DNA from: Phorcus lineatus
Taxonomy: Eukaryota > Mollusca > Gastropoda > Trochida > Trochidae
NCBI GenBank assembly: GCA_921293015.1
Contig: OV121081.1
Coordinates: 62,001-126,000, forward strand
Direction of reading: 5' to 3'
Length of the DNA: 64,000 nt
Position numbers and translations under genes: made by a program. Below, piece by piece: positions 1-11,479 of the stretch. Within the stretch, counting starts at the first letter, position 1, and each line of letters begins with the position of its first letter. Under the pieces are notes generated by a model that had not been told where the DNA came from, made no database searches, and saw only the letters and a list, made by a program, of their open reading frames with translations.

Positions 1-147
1 GGAAGTCAGGTGTCTAGAGCAGAAAGTCAGGTGTCTAGAGCAGGAAGTCAGGTGTCTAGAGCAAGAAGTCAGGTGTCTAGAGCAGGAAGTCAGGTGTCTA
101 GAGCAGGAAGTCAGGTGTCTAGAGCAGGAAGTCAGGTGTCTAGAGCA
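1..147 (+). repeat. 21-bp coding minisatellite, 7 copies
   Basis: Seven head-to-tail copies of a 21-bp unit start at 1, 22, 43, 64, 85, 106 and 127, with only scattered substitutions. The period is a multiple of three, so read in frame the array gives repeats of the heptad G/E-S-Q-V-S-R-A. It lies where the gag linker of the BEL/Pao element begins. The related element at 24200 has a similar SASQVGSR stretch at the equivalent place. The array is cut by the window edge, so copy number is a minimum. Confidence 0.95.
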
Positions 148-1400
148 GGAAGTAATGAGTAGTAGTTCTCTTTCATTTGCTATGCTCAAAGAACAACAAA
201 AGAAGGCAGTGTTATTGACAAAGGCAAAATCCGTCGAAAATAGGCAGAAGATAGAAATGAATTAATTAAGGATTAAGATGGAAGAGGAAGAGTTAAACAT
301 CAAAACTGAGATAGCAATTGCAGAGGCAAGGACACAAGTGTTTGAGGACTTTATCAAAGATAATCCTCATAATGAGCAACTGAGGACAAGTAATGAGAGG
401 AGAAACACTTTACAAGACTTGCCAAGCATGATACAGACTATGATAGAGAGAATGATAGAGACAATGGTAGACAACCTGATAGAGACTATGATAGAGAATG
501 ATAGAGACAATGATAGACAACCTGATAGAGACTTTGATATAGGGAATGATAGAGACCATGAACAAGACACTAGAGGTAAAGATAGAAACAGCTTAGAGAT
601 AGCTTCTGTCATGAGATTGTTGAAGAGACCGGTACCTGAAATCACAAAGTTTAGTGGAGATCCAGCTCACGTATCCATGGTTCATGAGGCAGTTTAACAG
701 CAAGATTGTAACAAATTGTGACAACATTGATGATACCTGGAACAGTACACCTTAGGTGAAGCTCACAAGATAGTTACAGGATACAGTTATTTAGAGGCAG
801 GCCTTGCTTATGAATGTATCATGAGGGAATTTGATGACAGATATGGTGACAGGGACAATATAGCTTGTGCTTTTCTAAAAAAAGGCGCTTGAATGGCCTG
901 ACACAAGGACAGATGGTGGAAAATCTCTTGATCAATATGCAATCTTCTTGAGTGAATGCGAAAATGCCATCCAAAGTTTGGACGCACTGAGAATGTTAGA
1001 GTATCCTGAGAATATGAAGCGACTGGTAAAGAAACTTCCCTATCGTTACCATGACAAGTGGTGGTCAATTGTTCTCACTACAAAGTTGAAACAACATTGT
1101 AACTTTCCGTCAACTGATAGAGTTCGTCAGACAAGAAGCTAAGAAGGCTAATGATCCTGTGTATGGAATGACAGCTATGACGGCAGACAAGCACTTCACT
1201 CCAAGGAGGAAGCCAATATACAAGCAAATAATATGACCCCAAAGAATAAGACATTTGCAACTGGAGTAACAGACTTGACTAGAGGAGAATTTAAGGACAC
1301 AACAAAAGTTGAACAAGTATTGCCATCTCTTATTGTTGATAAAGGAAAAAACATTAACCAGAACAAGCAAGGTGCAGTGAAAGCAGTGCTAAGGAGTAAG
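148..1400 (+). pseudogene. BEL/Pao gag remnant
   Basis: Fragments of a Gag polyprotein occur in shifting frames. There is a Lys/Glu-rich coiled segment (278-700, with a run of MIETM/DRDND repeats made of degenerate GATAGAGA units) and a C-terminal piece at 948-1190 containing the ENMKRLVKKLPYRYHDKW motif. That motif matches the IENFKRLFGKLPYHY segment of the minus-strand BEL element near 23500. The CCHC zinc knuckles present in the two other BEL elements are missing here. A frameshift immediately after the 21-bp array and several stops make this non-coding today. Confidence 0.75.
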
Positions 1401-1407
1401 GAATAGC

Positions 1408-4340
1408 ATGAAGGGAAAGGACACATATGCATTTCTAGACCCGGGCAGTAGTTTATCTTTCTGTAGTGAAACCATGATGCACCAGCTGGGTTGTATTGGG
1501 AGAAAGTTGAGAATAACACTTCTTATACTTATACTTATACTTCTGAATACTTATGAGATCAGTGGACTGGAGGTGTATGATCTTGACCAACAGAATGTTG
1601 TTTATCTACCCAATGTTTACACTAAAGAAAGAATGCCTGTCACATCTTGCCATATACCGACACAAGAGGACATTTCAAGATAGCAACATCTTAGCGATAT
1701 TAACTTACCACAACTTCAATGTGGGATAGATTTGCTAATTGGCAACAACGTTCCAGATTCTTATACGCCATTTGATCTCCGCACAGGACCAAGAGGTACT
1801 CCGCACCCAACGAAGACACGCCTTGGATGGGTGATGTGGAATGTTGCAAGAGACAATACATCGAACAAAGATATCCGCTACACTGTGAACAGAGCCGAAA
1901 TAGTGGCAATTGAAGATATAAAAAGATTGGAAAGACTTGTCAAGGAATAGGAGCCCTACAGAATGAAGGTACACTAAATCTCCCAGTTGCTCTAACGCAG
2001 CTTTATGCCAGACAGCAGACGACAATGAAACAACTTCCTCTCAAGAATCTGTAATCAGAAGGAACTTTTACGTTGATGATTGTCTAAAGTCTGTGAAATC
2101 TGAACAAGAAGCTGTTAGGATAATAAGAGATGTCACAGAATTATGCAAGAATGTAGGATTCCATCTAACCAAGTGGATCTGCAACAGTCACAATGACGAG
2201 CAGGCGAAAGGTTTGAAAAGTTTGAGACTCGATCATGATGACATCCCTACAGAGAGAGATTTAGAAGTCCAGTGGGATGTAGAAACAGACATGATAGAAT
2301 TTAGAACAGTGACGAAGGACAATCCACCAACTAGGAGAGGAATTCTTTCTACTGTCAGTTAGATCTATGATCCCATCGGTCTAGCTGCTCCATTCATCGT
2401 ACCCGCCAATATAATTTTGCAAGAACTTTTTAAACAGAATTTTGATTGGGACCAAGAAGTCAAGGGAGATAATCTTATGAAATGGCAAAAATGGATACAA
2501 GAACTTTCTTCTCTTGCAGACCTGAAAGTACCTCGATTCTACAAGCCGTCTAATTTTGGTGAGATAGTCTCCGCCAAACTCCACATATTTTCAGACGCCA
2601 TCAACCAAGGCAAAGGAGTTGCTGTGTACACCAGACTGATAAATGATCGAGATGAAATATACTGCGCACAGATGTATGGAAAACCCAGATTAGAAATGAC
2701 AGCAGCGACACTTTCATTTAGGACCAGTATAATGATTCTGAAAGAGATTGAATTCTAAGTGTCCGATGTGTATTACTGGACCAACAGCATGGCAGTCATC
2801 CGATATATTTTGAATGAAAGTACTCGCTTCAACACATTTGTCGCAAATCGACTCGCCATAATCAGAGATTCATCAGAAGTCTACCAGTGGAAATATGTTG
2901 ACAGTAAAAACAATCCGGCAGATGGAGCGTCAAGGGGAATCGCAATCGACAAACTAATGGAAACTCAATCTTGGTTTTATGGACCAGAGTTTCTATGGAA
3001 ACCAACATCAGAGTGGCCAGAACAGCCTGACTGTACATCAACAGTACCAGTGGAGACCCGGAAGTAAAGAAAGTATGAATGATGTATTGAAGGAAACTAC
3101 CCAGCTTACTGTAGAAGTCTTACAGAAGTCTGAAGAGGCAATACTTCACTATGTTCAGTAACAACACTTTACAAAGGAGTTAAAGGCATTGAAAGATTCC
3201 TACAAATCTAGAAAATCTTCAGATTTGAACAAGATTAGAAAGCTGAATCCAATACTTGTTGATAGAATGTTGAGAGTGGGTGGAAGGTTAGAAAAGGCAG
3301 ACTTACCATATGAAACTAAACATCCAGTATTCTAACCACAAGATTGTTCAGTCTCAAAACTCATCATTGAAGATGCACATAATACTGCAGGTCACCAGCG
3401 AAGAAATACAGTGTTGAACACATTAAGACAGAAATATTGGATTGTTGGAGCCAATAAACTGATCAAACAACAAGAGAGTAAGTGCATAATCTGTCGTAAA
3501 AACCAGGCCCGTGTAGCAAATCAAATAATGACCGACCTGCCCAGAGAGTAACTGATTCCAGATGAACCACCATTTTCACACGTAGGATTAGACTATTTTG
3601 AACCTTTCTTCACAAAGCGGGGTCGAAGCAATCAGAAAAGGTATAGCGTCATATTCACCTGTCTTTGATCAGATCTGTACACCTTGAAGTAGCATCATCA
3701 TTGGATACATCGTCATGTATAAACGCCATACGCAGATTCATTTCAAGGAGGGGACCTGTCAAGAGCATCCGATCGGATAACGGAACAAATCTTGTAGGAA
3801 GCAACAAAGAGTTGAAGCAGGAAATCAAGAGGCTTAACAGTACAGTTATGCAGCCAATGTTACAGAAGATAGGCATTAAATGGAACTTCAATCCCCCAGC
3901 AAGTTCCCATTTCGGAGGAGTTTGGGAGCGTTAAATCAGGTAAGTGCGGAAAATCCTATATTCTCTGATGCAAGAACAGACAATTCATCTAGACGACGAA
4001 GCTTTGCAGAAGCTTTTTTGCGAAGTCGAAGCCATCATGAACAATCGTCCATAAACGAAAGTGTCAAGCAACCCTGATGATCTCGTCTCTTTAACCTCAA
4101 ATCATCAGTTGTTGCTGCAGCCTGGAGAAGACATGGAGGAAACCCCGAAGCAACATTAGTGTTGACGATATCGTCCTGATTGTCGACAATATGCCGAGAA
4201 ATTCCTTGGCTCTTGGAAGAGTTCAGAAAGTATTTCTAGACAAAAAGGCCATGTTAGGTTTGTTGAGGTGAAGACTGTGACATCTGTGTTGCAGAGACCA
4301 ATATACAAATTATGCCTGATCTTAGAGAGTGACAGTAAAT
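1408..4340 (+). pseudogene. BEL/Pao pol remnant (protease, RT palm, RNase H, integrase)
   Basis: Order of recognisable pieces: aspartic protease with YAFLDPGSS (about 1423-1460); the linker LGWVMWNV (about 1830); the RT palm motif FYVDDCL (about 2068-2090) joined to a connection segment; RNase H with HIFSDA (about 2585) and YWTNSMAVIRY (about 2770-2810); integrase zinc finger with HQRRN...CIICRK (about 3395-3500); integrase core with GLDYF (about 3590) and RSDNGTN (about 3770); and a DUF5641-like tail ending near 4340. About 800 bp encoding the RT fingers is absent between 1950 and 2060. The RNase H motif WTDS reads WTNS, which loses a metal-binding Asp. Many stops (for example 2360, 2757, 3335, 3667) make it a fossil. 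Confidence 0.85.
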
Positions 4341-6269
4341 GAGTTTTTAATGATGCATGCATGACTTTAAGTGAACAGTATATGCATCATTTTGAGTGAA
4401 CAGTGTATAAAATGGTAGTGCCATTAATTTCACTCAAACGGACTGAACAAAAGACACAACAGAAGATGGCCCTGAATTGAATGTGACTGAAGTGATTACA
4501 GTGCAGAAATCAATGACGTTTAAAGATTGACCTTTGTTTTGATTTTGATGAATATGCAACTTGAAGAAACTTTCCTGAAAGTATCACATAACTTTTGTAT
4601 TTTGAAAGGAGTAACATTTTTTTTCTTTTTTAGTTCATTTTGATACCTTAAAGCTTTTATTTATTGTATTGCTGTAAAAACAACTTTTGGCATAAGCAGT
4701 TTTAGTAAATATTTCTTTTTCAAAAGAATGAAGATGCGAAATTGTGCGAAAAAAGTGCAGTCATGAGCCCTTGCAGCCACGTGTGTTGCGTGTCACGAAA
4801 AATTTAACTTAGAATGTAGAGGTTCTATAAAAATGGTAACTTTTACAAATGCAAACCACAAACACAATATATAAAGCCATGGCCTAATTTCATTCGCATT
4901 TCGAAGTAATTATTCGTATTATTTACTTATCAAGTCTTTTGTTTATTTTTGCAGTCAATCTATTCCGTCAATTATTCAAGTTCAAATTACTACAATAGTC
5001 CAGTTATCATGAAGAATGTGAACAGAATGTGTATGGATTATCAGAATGAAGAATATTGGAATAAACTGAGAATAAAGGAAATGAATTGACATTTATGAAT
5101 TATTCTTGAACACTTTGAGAAGAATGAGCATGTGCACGCCTACATTTCATTGACATTTGTCTACTAAAGTAATTGAGGACCATTATATTTTTGTATATCA
5201 GTCTTAATGTTATGTTATTCAAAATTAAGGGGGGAAATATGCATTGAGATGATTGACTTTCAATAAGTTTGAAAGTCAAGTTTGGCACACAGAATTATTG
5301 GGCTTCACATAATTTCAAAGCTTTGCACAAAATTATATTTGATTTCCTGATTAAGAAGAATAATCTAAGCAATATTTAATTGAATCTGATTAAATAAATT
5401 AATTTTATATATCACTTGTTTAAATTATTTATTTTTTAATTCACTTTATTTTGCTTCGAATTTCATAGTTTATTTTAAAAAATTGTTGAAGTAATTAAAG
5501 TATATCATTTGATAATTTAGAGTTGAAAGACTAAAATGTGAATAGGGTCATCTGATAATTTTACACCTTTTTAAAATTCTAATATCAACATCAAATTATC
5601 TTTGTGCAGTTAACCTTATATGATTTTGCAAAAACTCAAAATCTCTAGTACAACAAATTTAACTTAACCGATTGTTCAAATGTTTTTCACACACGTGTAC
5701 TGATGTAGATGGAGGACGCCTTTCGCAAGTCACGGCAGAGAAACAAAAACAAAGCTAGGCGACTGACGAGAGCCGCGTTCGAGGACTTACGATGACAAAT
5801 CAGCTGTTTCATTGATGCTGAATAATGAAGTGATATATTGATAAGTTCGACAGTAAACTGACGAAGAAAAAAATTATTTTGAAGATTTTAGGAAATTAAA
5901 ACAAAGAGTCACTTACCGGTTTGAGACCGTTTTCATAATATCGTATAAAAGTCATCACAAAGCTTTTTCCTTTTTTGAATTTAAGTACAGCACTTTTATT
6001 TAAAAAACATCACCCTAAAACGTTCTGAGTTTTCAATAGATACAAGAACACGATGAACGAATTATGAAACGTGGTGTTGTTTACATTTGTTATGGCGGCT
6101 ACTTAGCGTGTGTTTTCCACAGTTGACGTCACATCCGGTTGATTTCATGGAACAACACGATGGGGGAAGCAATAAACTATCCTTTTTTCAATCAAAATTA
6201 TTTACATAATCAATTCATCTAAACCTGACGTAAACTCATTTTAAGAAGGATATATTATGAAAATATTCA
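4341..6269. other. non-coding: BEL 3' region, possible LTR, unassigned sequence
   Basis: AT-rich sequence without recognised protein domains. 4341-5239 is probably the 3' untranslated part of the BEL element, and the sequence from 5240 may be LTR, but its end cannot be placed. A GC-richer patch at 5700-5800 contains a 28-codon ATG ORF (5709-5795, plus; Arg/Lys-rich, begins MEDAFRKSRQR) that I do not recognise. It could be a stray exon or chance. Confidence 0.5.
6075..6135. promoter_or_regulatory. promoter-like cluster (YY1-, CRE- and ETS-like motifs)
   Basis: Within about 60 bp lie TTATGGCGGC (YY1-like), TTGACGTCA (CRE-like) and CATCCGGT (ETS-like on the other strand). Such clustering is typical of animal core promoters. 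No gene start next to it was recognised, so the call rests on motifs only. Confidence 0.3.
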
Positions 6270-6671
6270 CATAAGTGTACATTTTGGCTTGGTTGAATAA
6301 GGTGATTTTACTCGGAAGCCCCACTTTAAGCTGCCTTTCCATGGAAACCGACACAATTTTAACTTCTAGATGGTGGAAACACAAAAGGCAAAACTTTACA
6401 TGATGATTCGTCAACATATCAAGTTTTGTTAAACTGGACAAAAGGGTTTACGAGTTCTGCTCCGGAAACAATGTGGTTTAAAATAATTCGTACTAATGTA
6501 GAATATGATCCATATATGACAATATTTTTTCATTATTAGATGACTTGTGTTAGAACTACATTCACTTTACGAAGCTGTGCAAAATACATCAATTACATGG
6601 CTTACGGGTTGCACAAATTGTCAAATAGTTTTATTCCAAATATCATCAGTAATGCATGTTTTGTGGAGACA
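6270..6671. repeat. copy 1 of an intronic duplication
   Basis: This block is a diverged direct copy of 7280-7600 plus 8791-8846. Shared landmarks in the same order are the CCATGGAAACC / CTATGGAAACC segment, GTTTACGAG, AATGTGATCCA / ATATGATCCA, AATAGTTT-ATTCCAAATA, and the near-identical stretch around TAATGCATGTTTTGTGGAG, which ends in GACACTCA. Here the copy is followed by unrelated AT-rich sequence instead of the splice donor of the M14 exon. Confidence 0.7.
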
Positions 6672-6769
6672 CTCATATTACTTTATATTAGGAACTGCAT
6701 AGTGATACTTCTTAGTTAGTTGAAGATTTCCACATCATTACGTACATCGTTAAGAAAGTAAAGCTGTAT

Positions 6770-7210
6770 ATTTTCACAGCATATCGGTACGTTTTCAAAA
6801 AAAGTAGCTCTTCATACAACAGCATAGCGGTACATATTCAAAATGCTAAATCTCCAAATTTCCTCAGCTGAACAGTTAATTTTTCCACAATAAAACGGTA
6901 CGTTTTCAAAATATTAGATCTTAATATTTCAACAGCATAATGTTACATCTTCGGAATAGTATAATTCAAATTTTAATAGCAAAACGGTACATCTTCAATA
7001 TAGTAGATCTTTATATTTCCACAGAATAACGTTACTTTTACAAGTTAGTAAGCATTTATGTTTTTACAGCATAACGGTACATTTTCTTAATAGTAGATAA
7101 TTATATTTCCACAGCATAACACTACTTCTTCAAAATAGTAAGTATTTAGATTTCCACAGCAAAACGGTACATTTTCTTAATAGATGATAATCATATTTCC
7201 ACAGCATTTC
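6770..7210. repeat. degenerate minisatellite of about 60 bp
   Basis: Seven to eight diverged units repeat the pattern 'tttccacagcataacggtac' followed by 'attttcaaaatagtagat'. Landmarks (CGGTAC or GTTAC) recur about every 60 bp from 6785 to 7170. No coding sense is seen. It lies between the two copies of the intronic duplication. Confidence 0.8.
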
Positions 7211-7600
7211 AACAGTTTCTAAATTAATGAAGTGGTAAACCTAAACAACCAAAAACTTTTTTAAAAACAGGGTCAACCTACCTCTGAGGATTTCAGTTCT
7301 GCTCGAGACACGAATTTTTTAAATGCGTTTCTATGGAAACCGTTAAAATCAAAACTCCACAAAAGCCACAAATACTTATGATGATTAGTCTTGATTAGAT
7401 ATGTTAAATTAGACTTAACGGTTTACGAGATCTACTCCTGCAACTGCTCCTGGAACTATGTGGTTAATGAAAGGACGAACAGAATTTATACCAATGAAGA
7501 ATGTGATCCAAATATGACAATGATACACTTGTTCATCATCAAAATGAATCATGTTTGTACTGTATTATAGGGGTAGGGGTAAATAGTTTGATTCCAAATA

Positions 7601-8790
7601 AACTCCTCAAAAAAAGAAACGCAACCTGGAAACTTTGAAAATTTTATTGGTGGATATAAGACAATGTAAATCAAGTTACGTTAGAAGGTATTGGCATGAA
7701 ATTTTGAATGGATATAACCTGAGTTCATATGAAAGCGTACACGTGAAAACATTTCGTGTGATTTGAGAATTGTGTCCGTTAGGTGGCGTTGAAGTCAGTA
7801 CCTTGTATGGCCACCTCGTGCTGCTCGCACTGCGTGGGACAGACTGAATAAGTCTTTGAATGACAGCTTGGGGAATTCTTTCCCATTCCTCCCGCAATGC
7901 ATAGGCCAACTCTGGTAACGTCTGAGGTTGATGTTGCCGTCCACGAACACGTCTATCAAGAATATCCAACAGGTTTTCGATAGGATTAAGATCAGGGGAT
8001 TTTGGAGGCAATGGAAGGACATTGACGTTTTCCTGGGCTAGATAGGCCACCGTAGCACATGCAGTATGAGGTCTGGCATTATCGTGTTGAAAGAGATGCC
8101 TCTGGCAGTTGATGATCGGCAGCAGGTGAGGCCTGAGAACTTGGTTTATGTAGCGATCTGCGTTGACATTCCCTTGTAGGAGTACAAGTTCGGATTTTCG
8201 GTTGTAGGATATTGCCCCCCACACCATGACACTCCCTCCGCCGAAATTGTCCACCTGTCGGATGCAGTTTCGAGCAAAACGTTCATTTTGACGTCGGTAA
8301 ACACGTTGCCTTCCATCTCGACGTTGAAGAAGAAACCTCGACACATCGCTAAATCAGATGCGCCGCCAGTTCCTCAGATTTCCTGTACATTACGGCACCA
8401 CCTGACACGTTCACGTCGTCCAATGGCGATATTTCGATCCGCAGCATTCATTCGTGGCATTTTGAACAGCGTAATTGCATGTCAAACGATTGATAAAATG
8501 ATGAGTGTACACATTGTGTCTTTTATAGTCAGTGTATCTAGCGATACTTAGCATGAACTGCACATGCGCAACATGTGTGAATTTAATCCTGCGATCATTT
8601 CATGCAATTGTCTAAAAGTTTGTTGCGTTTTGGCAATATGTTATTGTTTGCTGGCAATGAGACACAAACATCTTTTAGAAGGTATATGTAATTATACTTA
8701 AGCAAAAATAACCCTAAAAAGTAAGTTGATCACTAATTATTGAAAATAAAAATCCCAAATCTAGGTTGCGTTTCTTTTTTTTGAAGAGTT
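7601..8790 (-). mobile_element. Tc1/mariner element, 1190 bp, TA target duplication
   Basis: The ends are inverted copies: the left starts aactcctcaaaaaaagaaac, and the right end reads the same on the minus strand with one base changed and one or two extra A residues. Each end is flanked by TA (7599-7600 and 8791-8792), the Tc1/mariner target duplication. The transposase is on the minus strand and internally deleted, so this copy is non-autonomous. Confidence 0.93.
7676..8458 (-). pseudogene. Tc1-like transposase, DNA-binding part deleted
   Basis: The DDE catalytic part is long and open (8344 down to about 7760). It has GGGSVMVWGAI, the second catalytic Asp in FQHDNARPHT, and SPDLNPIENLLDIL carrying the third acidic residue. 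In front of it a start at 8458 gives MPRMNAADRNIAIG and then hits a stop within about 25 codons. The paired helix-turn-helix domains and the first catalytic segment, normally about 150 residues, are missing. Full-length Tc1 transposases are about 340 residues. The copy could only move in trans. Confidence 0.88.
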
Positions 8791-8847
8791 TATAACAAAG
8801 TAACATTTCTTTATTATCAGTAATGCATGTTTTGTGGAGACACTCAC

Positions 8848-8947
8848 CTGACCGAGGCTCATGTAGTGTTTAATGGAGTCCCGCAGATTGTTCGTGGAGC
8901 GCTTCCTCCTCGTCAGATCCAGCCTCTGGAACTCTTCGTCAACCAAT
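8848..8947 (-). CDS. M14-2 exon: end of propeptide and RRKR site
   Basis: The acceptor ...tgtttcag precedes 8947 and the donor GTGAGT follows 8848. The exon is 100 bp (1 + 33 codons) and encodes LVDEEFQRLDLTRRKRST and the start of the catalytic domain. The leading A completes the GA left by the previous exon to give Glu. Confidence 0.85.
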
Positions 8948-10843
8948 CTGAAACAACTGCTGTGTAAATATCTCTCTTGTATAGCACATGATACATGTAC
9001 TCCACTCATCATTATGAGATAAAGTTACAACCAATAACATTTGAAAAGAATCCCTCTACTATAAAGCAAAAATAATGTTAACAATTATCTCTTTGGTTTT
9101 TATGTGCTGCTGTTGGACCAACCATATTTCAGTATCATGAGTCATGGCTAAAACCTGTTATTTTGCTTTTAAACAGTCATCAATCAGTATGAGAGGTTTA
9201 TGACAGAAATCTGTAACTTGCTTTGCAACAGTCATCAATAACATCATGGAAGAAAAGTTCATGACTAAAACTTGTGTCTCGATTTGCACAGCCATCATTA
9301 TCAGTACGATAGGTTCATTGCTTGAAATCTGTTCTTAATTTACATCAATAACATTATGGTAGGTTCATTCCTACAGGCTGTCCCTCGCTTTGCAAAAGTC
9401 ATCAATAATATAATGGAAGGATCATGACTAAAACTTCTTAAAATTTACATTGTAAGCCAAGTAGAGATAAACTCATAAAAGCTTACACTGTAAGCCGGGC
9501 AGCTACTTACTCCTGAACGTTGTCGTGAAGTACGTCTAATCGACCCTGATTGGCAGCGGTTAACATGGAGATTCGCGAGACGTGCTCGGGTTGTGAGACA
9601 CCGACAATTGTCAGGTTTCTTTCATCAAGTGTGAGAACATCTATCTAATGAACATATTAGATACCTTATGTAATTGGAATCTAGGATAAAAGCATAAATA
9701 CAGTAAAAGTCTTTGAGTTAAATGGATACAGACAAGATTAAGCTTTCAGTTATAGAAACTTTTCCGAATGTACACTTCATTTTGGCGAAGATTAGACATT
9801 TTGAGTTTTTGTGTATTGTTATTTCATTTGATTGGATGCTCGATTCGATACAAGGAATATAGATTAGAAAGCTTTATCAAAGTACTACAGCAGTGTTAGT
9901 TTCTATTGCTTCAGATTATTTATGGTATTAAAGTTTGTTCCATCTTGTTATTTTCGGAATTTTCAGAAGACGTCTCCGATTTGTTGAAACTATCCAGAAG
10001 TTGAAAGTATCATATAGATTCATAAAGGAACTCTCATCTGAATTTCTTTCTCTTTTGTTCGCCTTACGATCGCGACTTATGCCTACTTTTTTCTTGCAGT
10101 ATACATTTATATTTCTAAATTGACTGTTGTCAATACTCACATTAGGTAGATCTTCTAGCATTCTTGTCAGATGCCGAGGCGAATGTGCCTTGATTTGTAT
10201 TAGTCTGAAACTGTTAGGAGAATTGAGCCTGATCATTGGTGAGTAATAAGACATAAGACTTGGAGAGCAATTAAGGACTTATCATAGATCCTTTCATTCA
10301 GTTGAGGTTTGGAGCCATCTAAGGACTTATCATTGAGACAATAACCTTGTGAAGGATAAAACATTTGTTGTTGGTATCTTATTTAATATATGGAAGTGGT
10401 AAGATTCAATGGAAAGATAAGAGTAGAGGGGACACTCGATTGTCGTCTTGGTTTTGGCACCGCTAACCGGCTTAATTTCAGGGACGGAATTTACTATTGA
10501 TAAACATCACAACTCCATAGTCATAATTCTACATATACGTTTTCGCATGCATGAAAGACTATATGTTGTCAAAAGTTCTACATAGTCTTTATCAGAGAAT
10601 CGAAGCTTTTTTGATAACTCTCACCCCACGTAGGGCCTGTCTCGCACACTCCGCCCTCGATTCACCATGGCAACCAGACACATGACCTGCAGGAGCAATC
10701 TGGATTTGTAAAATGAAGATGAAATTAGGGTATAATAATCGAATATCAGAATATTTTTTAAAGATGTAAAACATTTCCTATGAGACGCAAGTCATTCTAA
10801 CCTGCCGTCCATCGCTTATACGTCTTCTGCCTCGTCTGGCGAT
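8848..10843 (-). CDS. metallocarboxypeptidase M14A, propeptide portion (partial gene)
   Basis: Three well-supported exons (10141-10228, 9511-9644, 8848-8947) and two weaker upstream ones (10625-10686, 10802-10843) join in frame on the minus strand with phases 0, 2, 0, 2. The product matches the activation peptide of M14A carboxypeptidases: a FRLIQIKAHSPRHL start, then LTIVGVSQPEHV, then NVQELVDEEFQRL (family pattern DVQxLLDEE), then the basic site TRRKRS, and the beginning of the catalytic domain (IKHYMSLGQ). In this family the propeptide folds over the active site until proteolysis, and RRKR suggests furin-type or trypsin-like activation of a secreted zymogen. The catalytic exons should follow to the left, beyond the BEL element and outside the window. 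No convincing signal-peptide exon was found. Confidence 0.8.
9110..9440. repeat. degenerate intronic minisatellite of about 60 bp
   Basis: About six diverged units carry the landmarks CAGTCATCAAT, GGTTCATGACTAAAA and TTGCTTTGCAA in order. It lies in the intron between the propeptide exons at 8848 and 9511. Confidence 0.7.
9511..9644 (-). CDS. M14-2 exon: middle of propeptide
   Basis: 134 bp, donor GTAAGT at 9510, acceptor ...cattag. It encodes IDVLTLDERNLTIVGV through LDVLHDNVQ and ends in phase 2. The next exon completes the codon, giving the family motif NVQELVDEE. Confidence 0.82.
10141..10228 (-). CDS. M14-2 exon: start of propeptide
   Basis: 88 bp (1 + 29 codons), acceptor ...aatgatcag, donor GTGAGT. 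It encodes LNSPNSFRLIQIKAHSPRHL and then TRMLEDLPN, the first strand and helix of an M14 propeptide. It ends in phase 0, matching the exon at 9511-9644. Confidence 0.82.
10625..10686 (-). CDS. possible M14-2 upstream exon
   Basis: 62 bp between a good acceptor (gctcctgcag) and a good donor (GTGAGA). The reading VMCLVAMVNRGRSVRDRPYV ends in phase 2, which fits the exon at 10141-10228. The Met/Cys/Leu/Val start could be a short signal segment, but no clear secretion signal is visible. Confidence 0.5.
10802..10843 (-). CDS. possible M14-2 micro-exon
   Basis: 42 bp with donor GTTAGA and acceptor gcatcag, open in the required phase (IARRGRRRISDGRQ). It is very basic and not recognisable as family sequence. 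A chance pair of splice sites is a real alternative. Confidence 0.3.
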
Positions 10844-11479
10844 CTGATGCGGAACATTTAGGTTTATAGATGAATTCTCAGGTGACATCATAAGCAAGTA
10901 TAACCTTTGCGTAATGTTCAAATGAAAAGCAAGAACGCATGTGAGCAATCTGCGACGTGCGTTGTTTCCACGTCCTGACAATACATAATCTCGTCACCTG
11001 TACACGGGGGTGTGTCAGTGAACTGACACAAAGGGAAGACGTGTTGAACCGAGGCTTACTGGCCGTCGTACTGCCTGTGTCATGTACGGCGCTCTAGAAT
11101 CTTTTGTGAAGATCGAGGGGTTCTTTGTTAGGGATTCGTGTACCAGCCCATTGTTATATAAGTTTAGTGATATCTTCTCCAATCTTAGAGTTGTCTTAAA
11201 CACGATTTGGTTAATCATAACGATTATTGCAATGCCATATAGAGAAAGTAGAGGTTGATTTGTACATTCCTGTTATTTCAAAGTTTGTCTTGCAATGCAT
11301 TTTCTACTTGATCATAGTGGCCGCAATTAAAAAAAAAAAAAAATATTCACAAATCACAAAAGGTTTTGTCATATCCACAGAACATGAGAAACTGCTCGTA
11401 CTCATCGTTTTACTGCGTTAGATTTTAAATGGTTAAAGTCCTTCCAGTAAGTAATATGAAAACTGACTAACCCACTAAG
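10844..11479. other. non-coding stretch right of the propeptide exons
   Basis: No domain or convincing exon seen. It contains an A-run at 11332-11343. It would hold the promoter or first exon of the M14-2 gene if 10802 is near its 5' end, but no start signal could be assigned. Confidence 0.4.

Larger units (their letters stand above)
1..5240 (+). mobile_element. BEL/Pao LTR retrotransposon, degenerate, 5' end outside window
   Basis: Gag, aspartic protease, reverse transcriptase, RNase H, integrase and the C-terminal DUF5641-like domain follow one another in BEL/Pao order on the plus strand, all broken by stops and frameshifts. Coding similarity ends near 4340. A polypurine stretch at 5225-5238 followed by TG at 5240 is a plausible end of the internal region and start of the 3' LTR, but no second LTR is in the window to prove it. 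The 5' LTR would lie before position 1. The element probably sits in an intron of the M14 gene whose propeptide exons lie at 8848-10843. Confidence 0.85.
7280..8846. repeat. copy 2 of the intronic duplication, split by a Tc1 element
   Basis: Without the Tc1 element (7601-8790), 7280-7600 plus 8791-8846 is a direct copy of 6270-6671. It ends right beside the splice donor of the M14 propeptide exon at 8848, so it is the first part of that exon's downstream intron. Confidence 0.65.

Noticed and set aside
6300-6380. Possible M14 catalytic exon on the minus strand (KIVSVSMERQLKVG)
   Set aside because: Only loosely like the IGxSxEGR segment, no splice sites in phase, and the same region is a duplicated intronic block.
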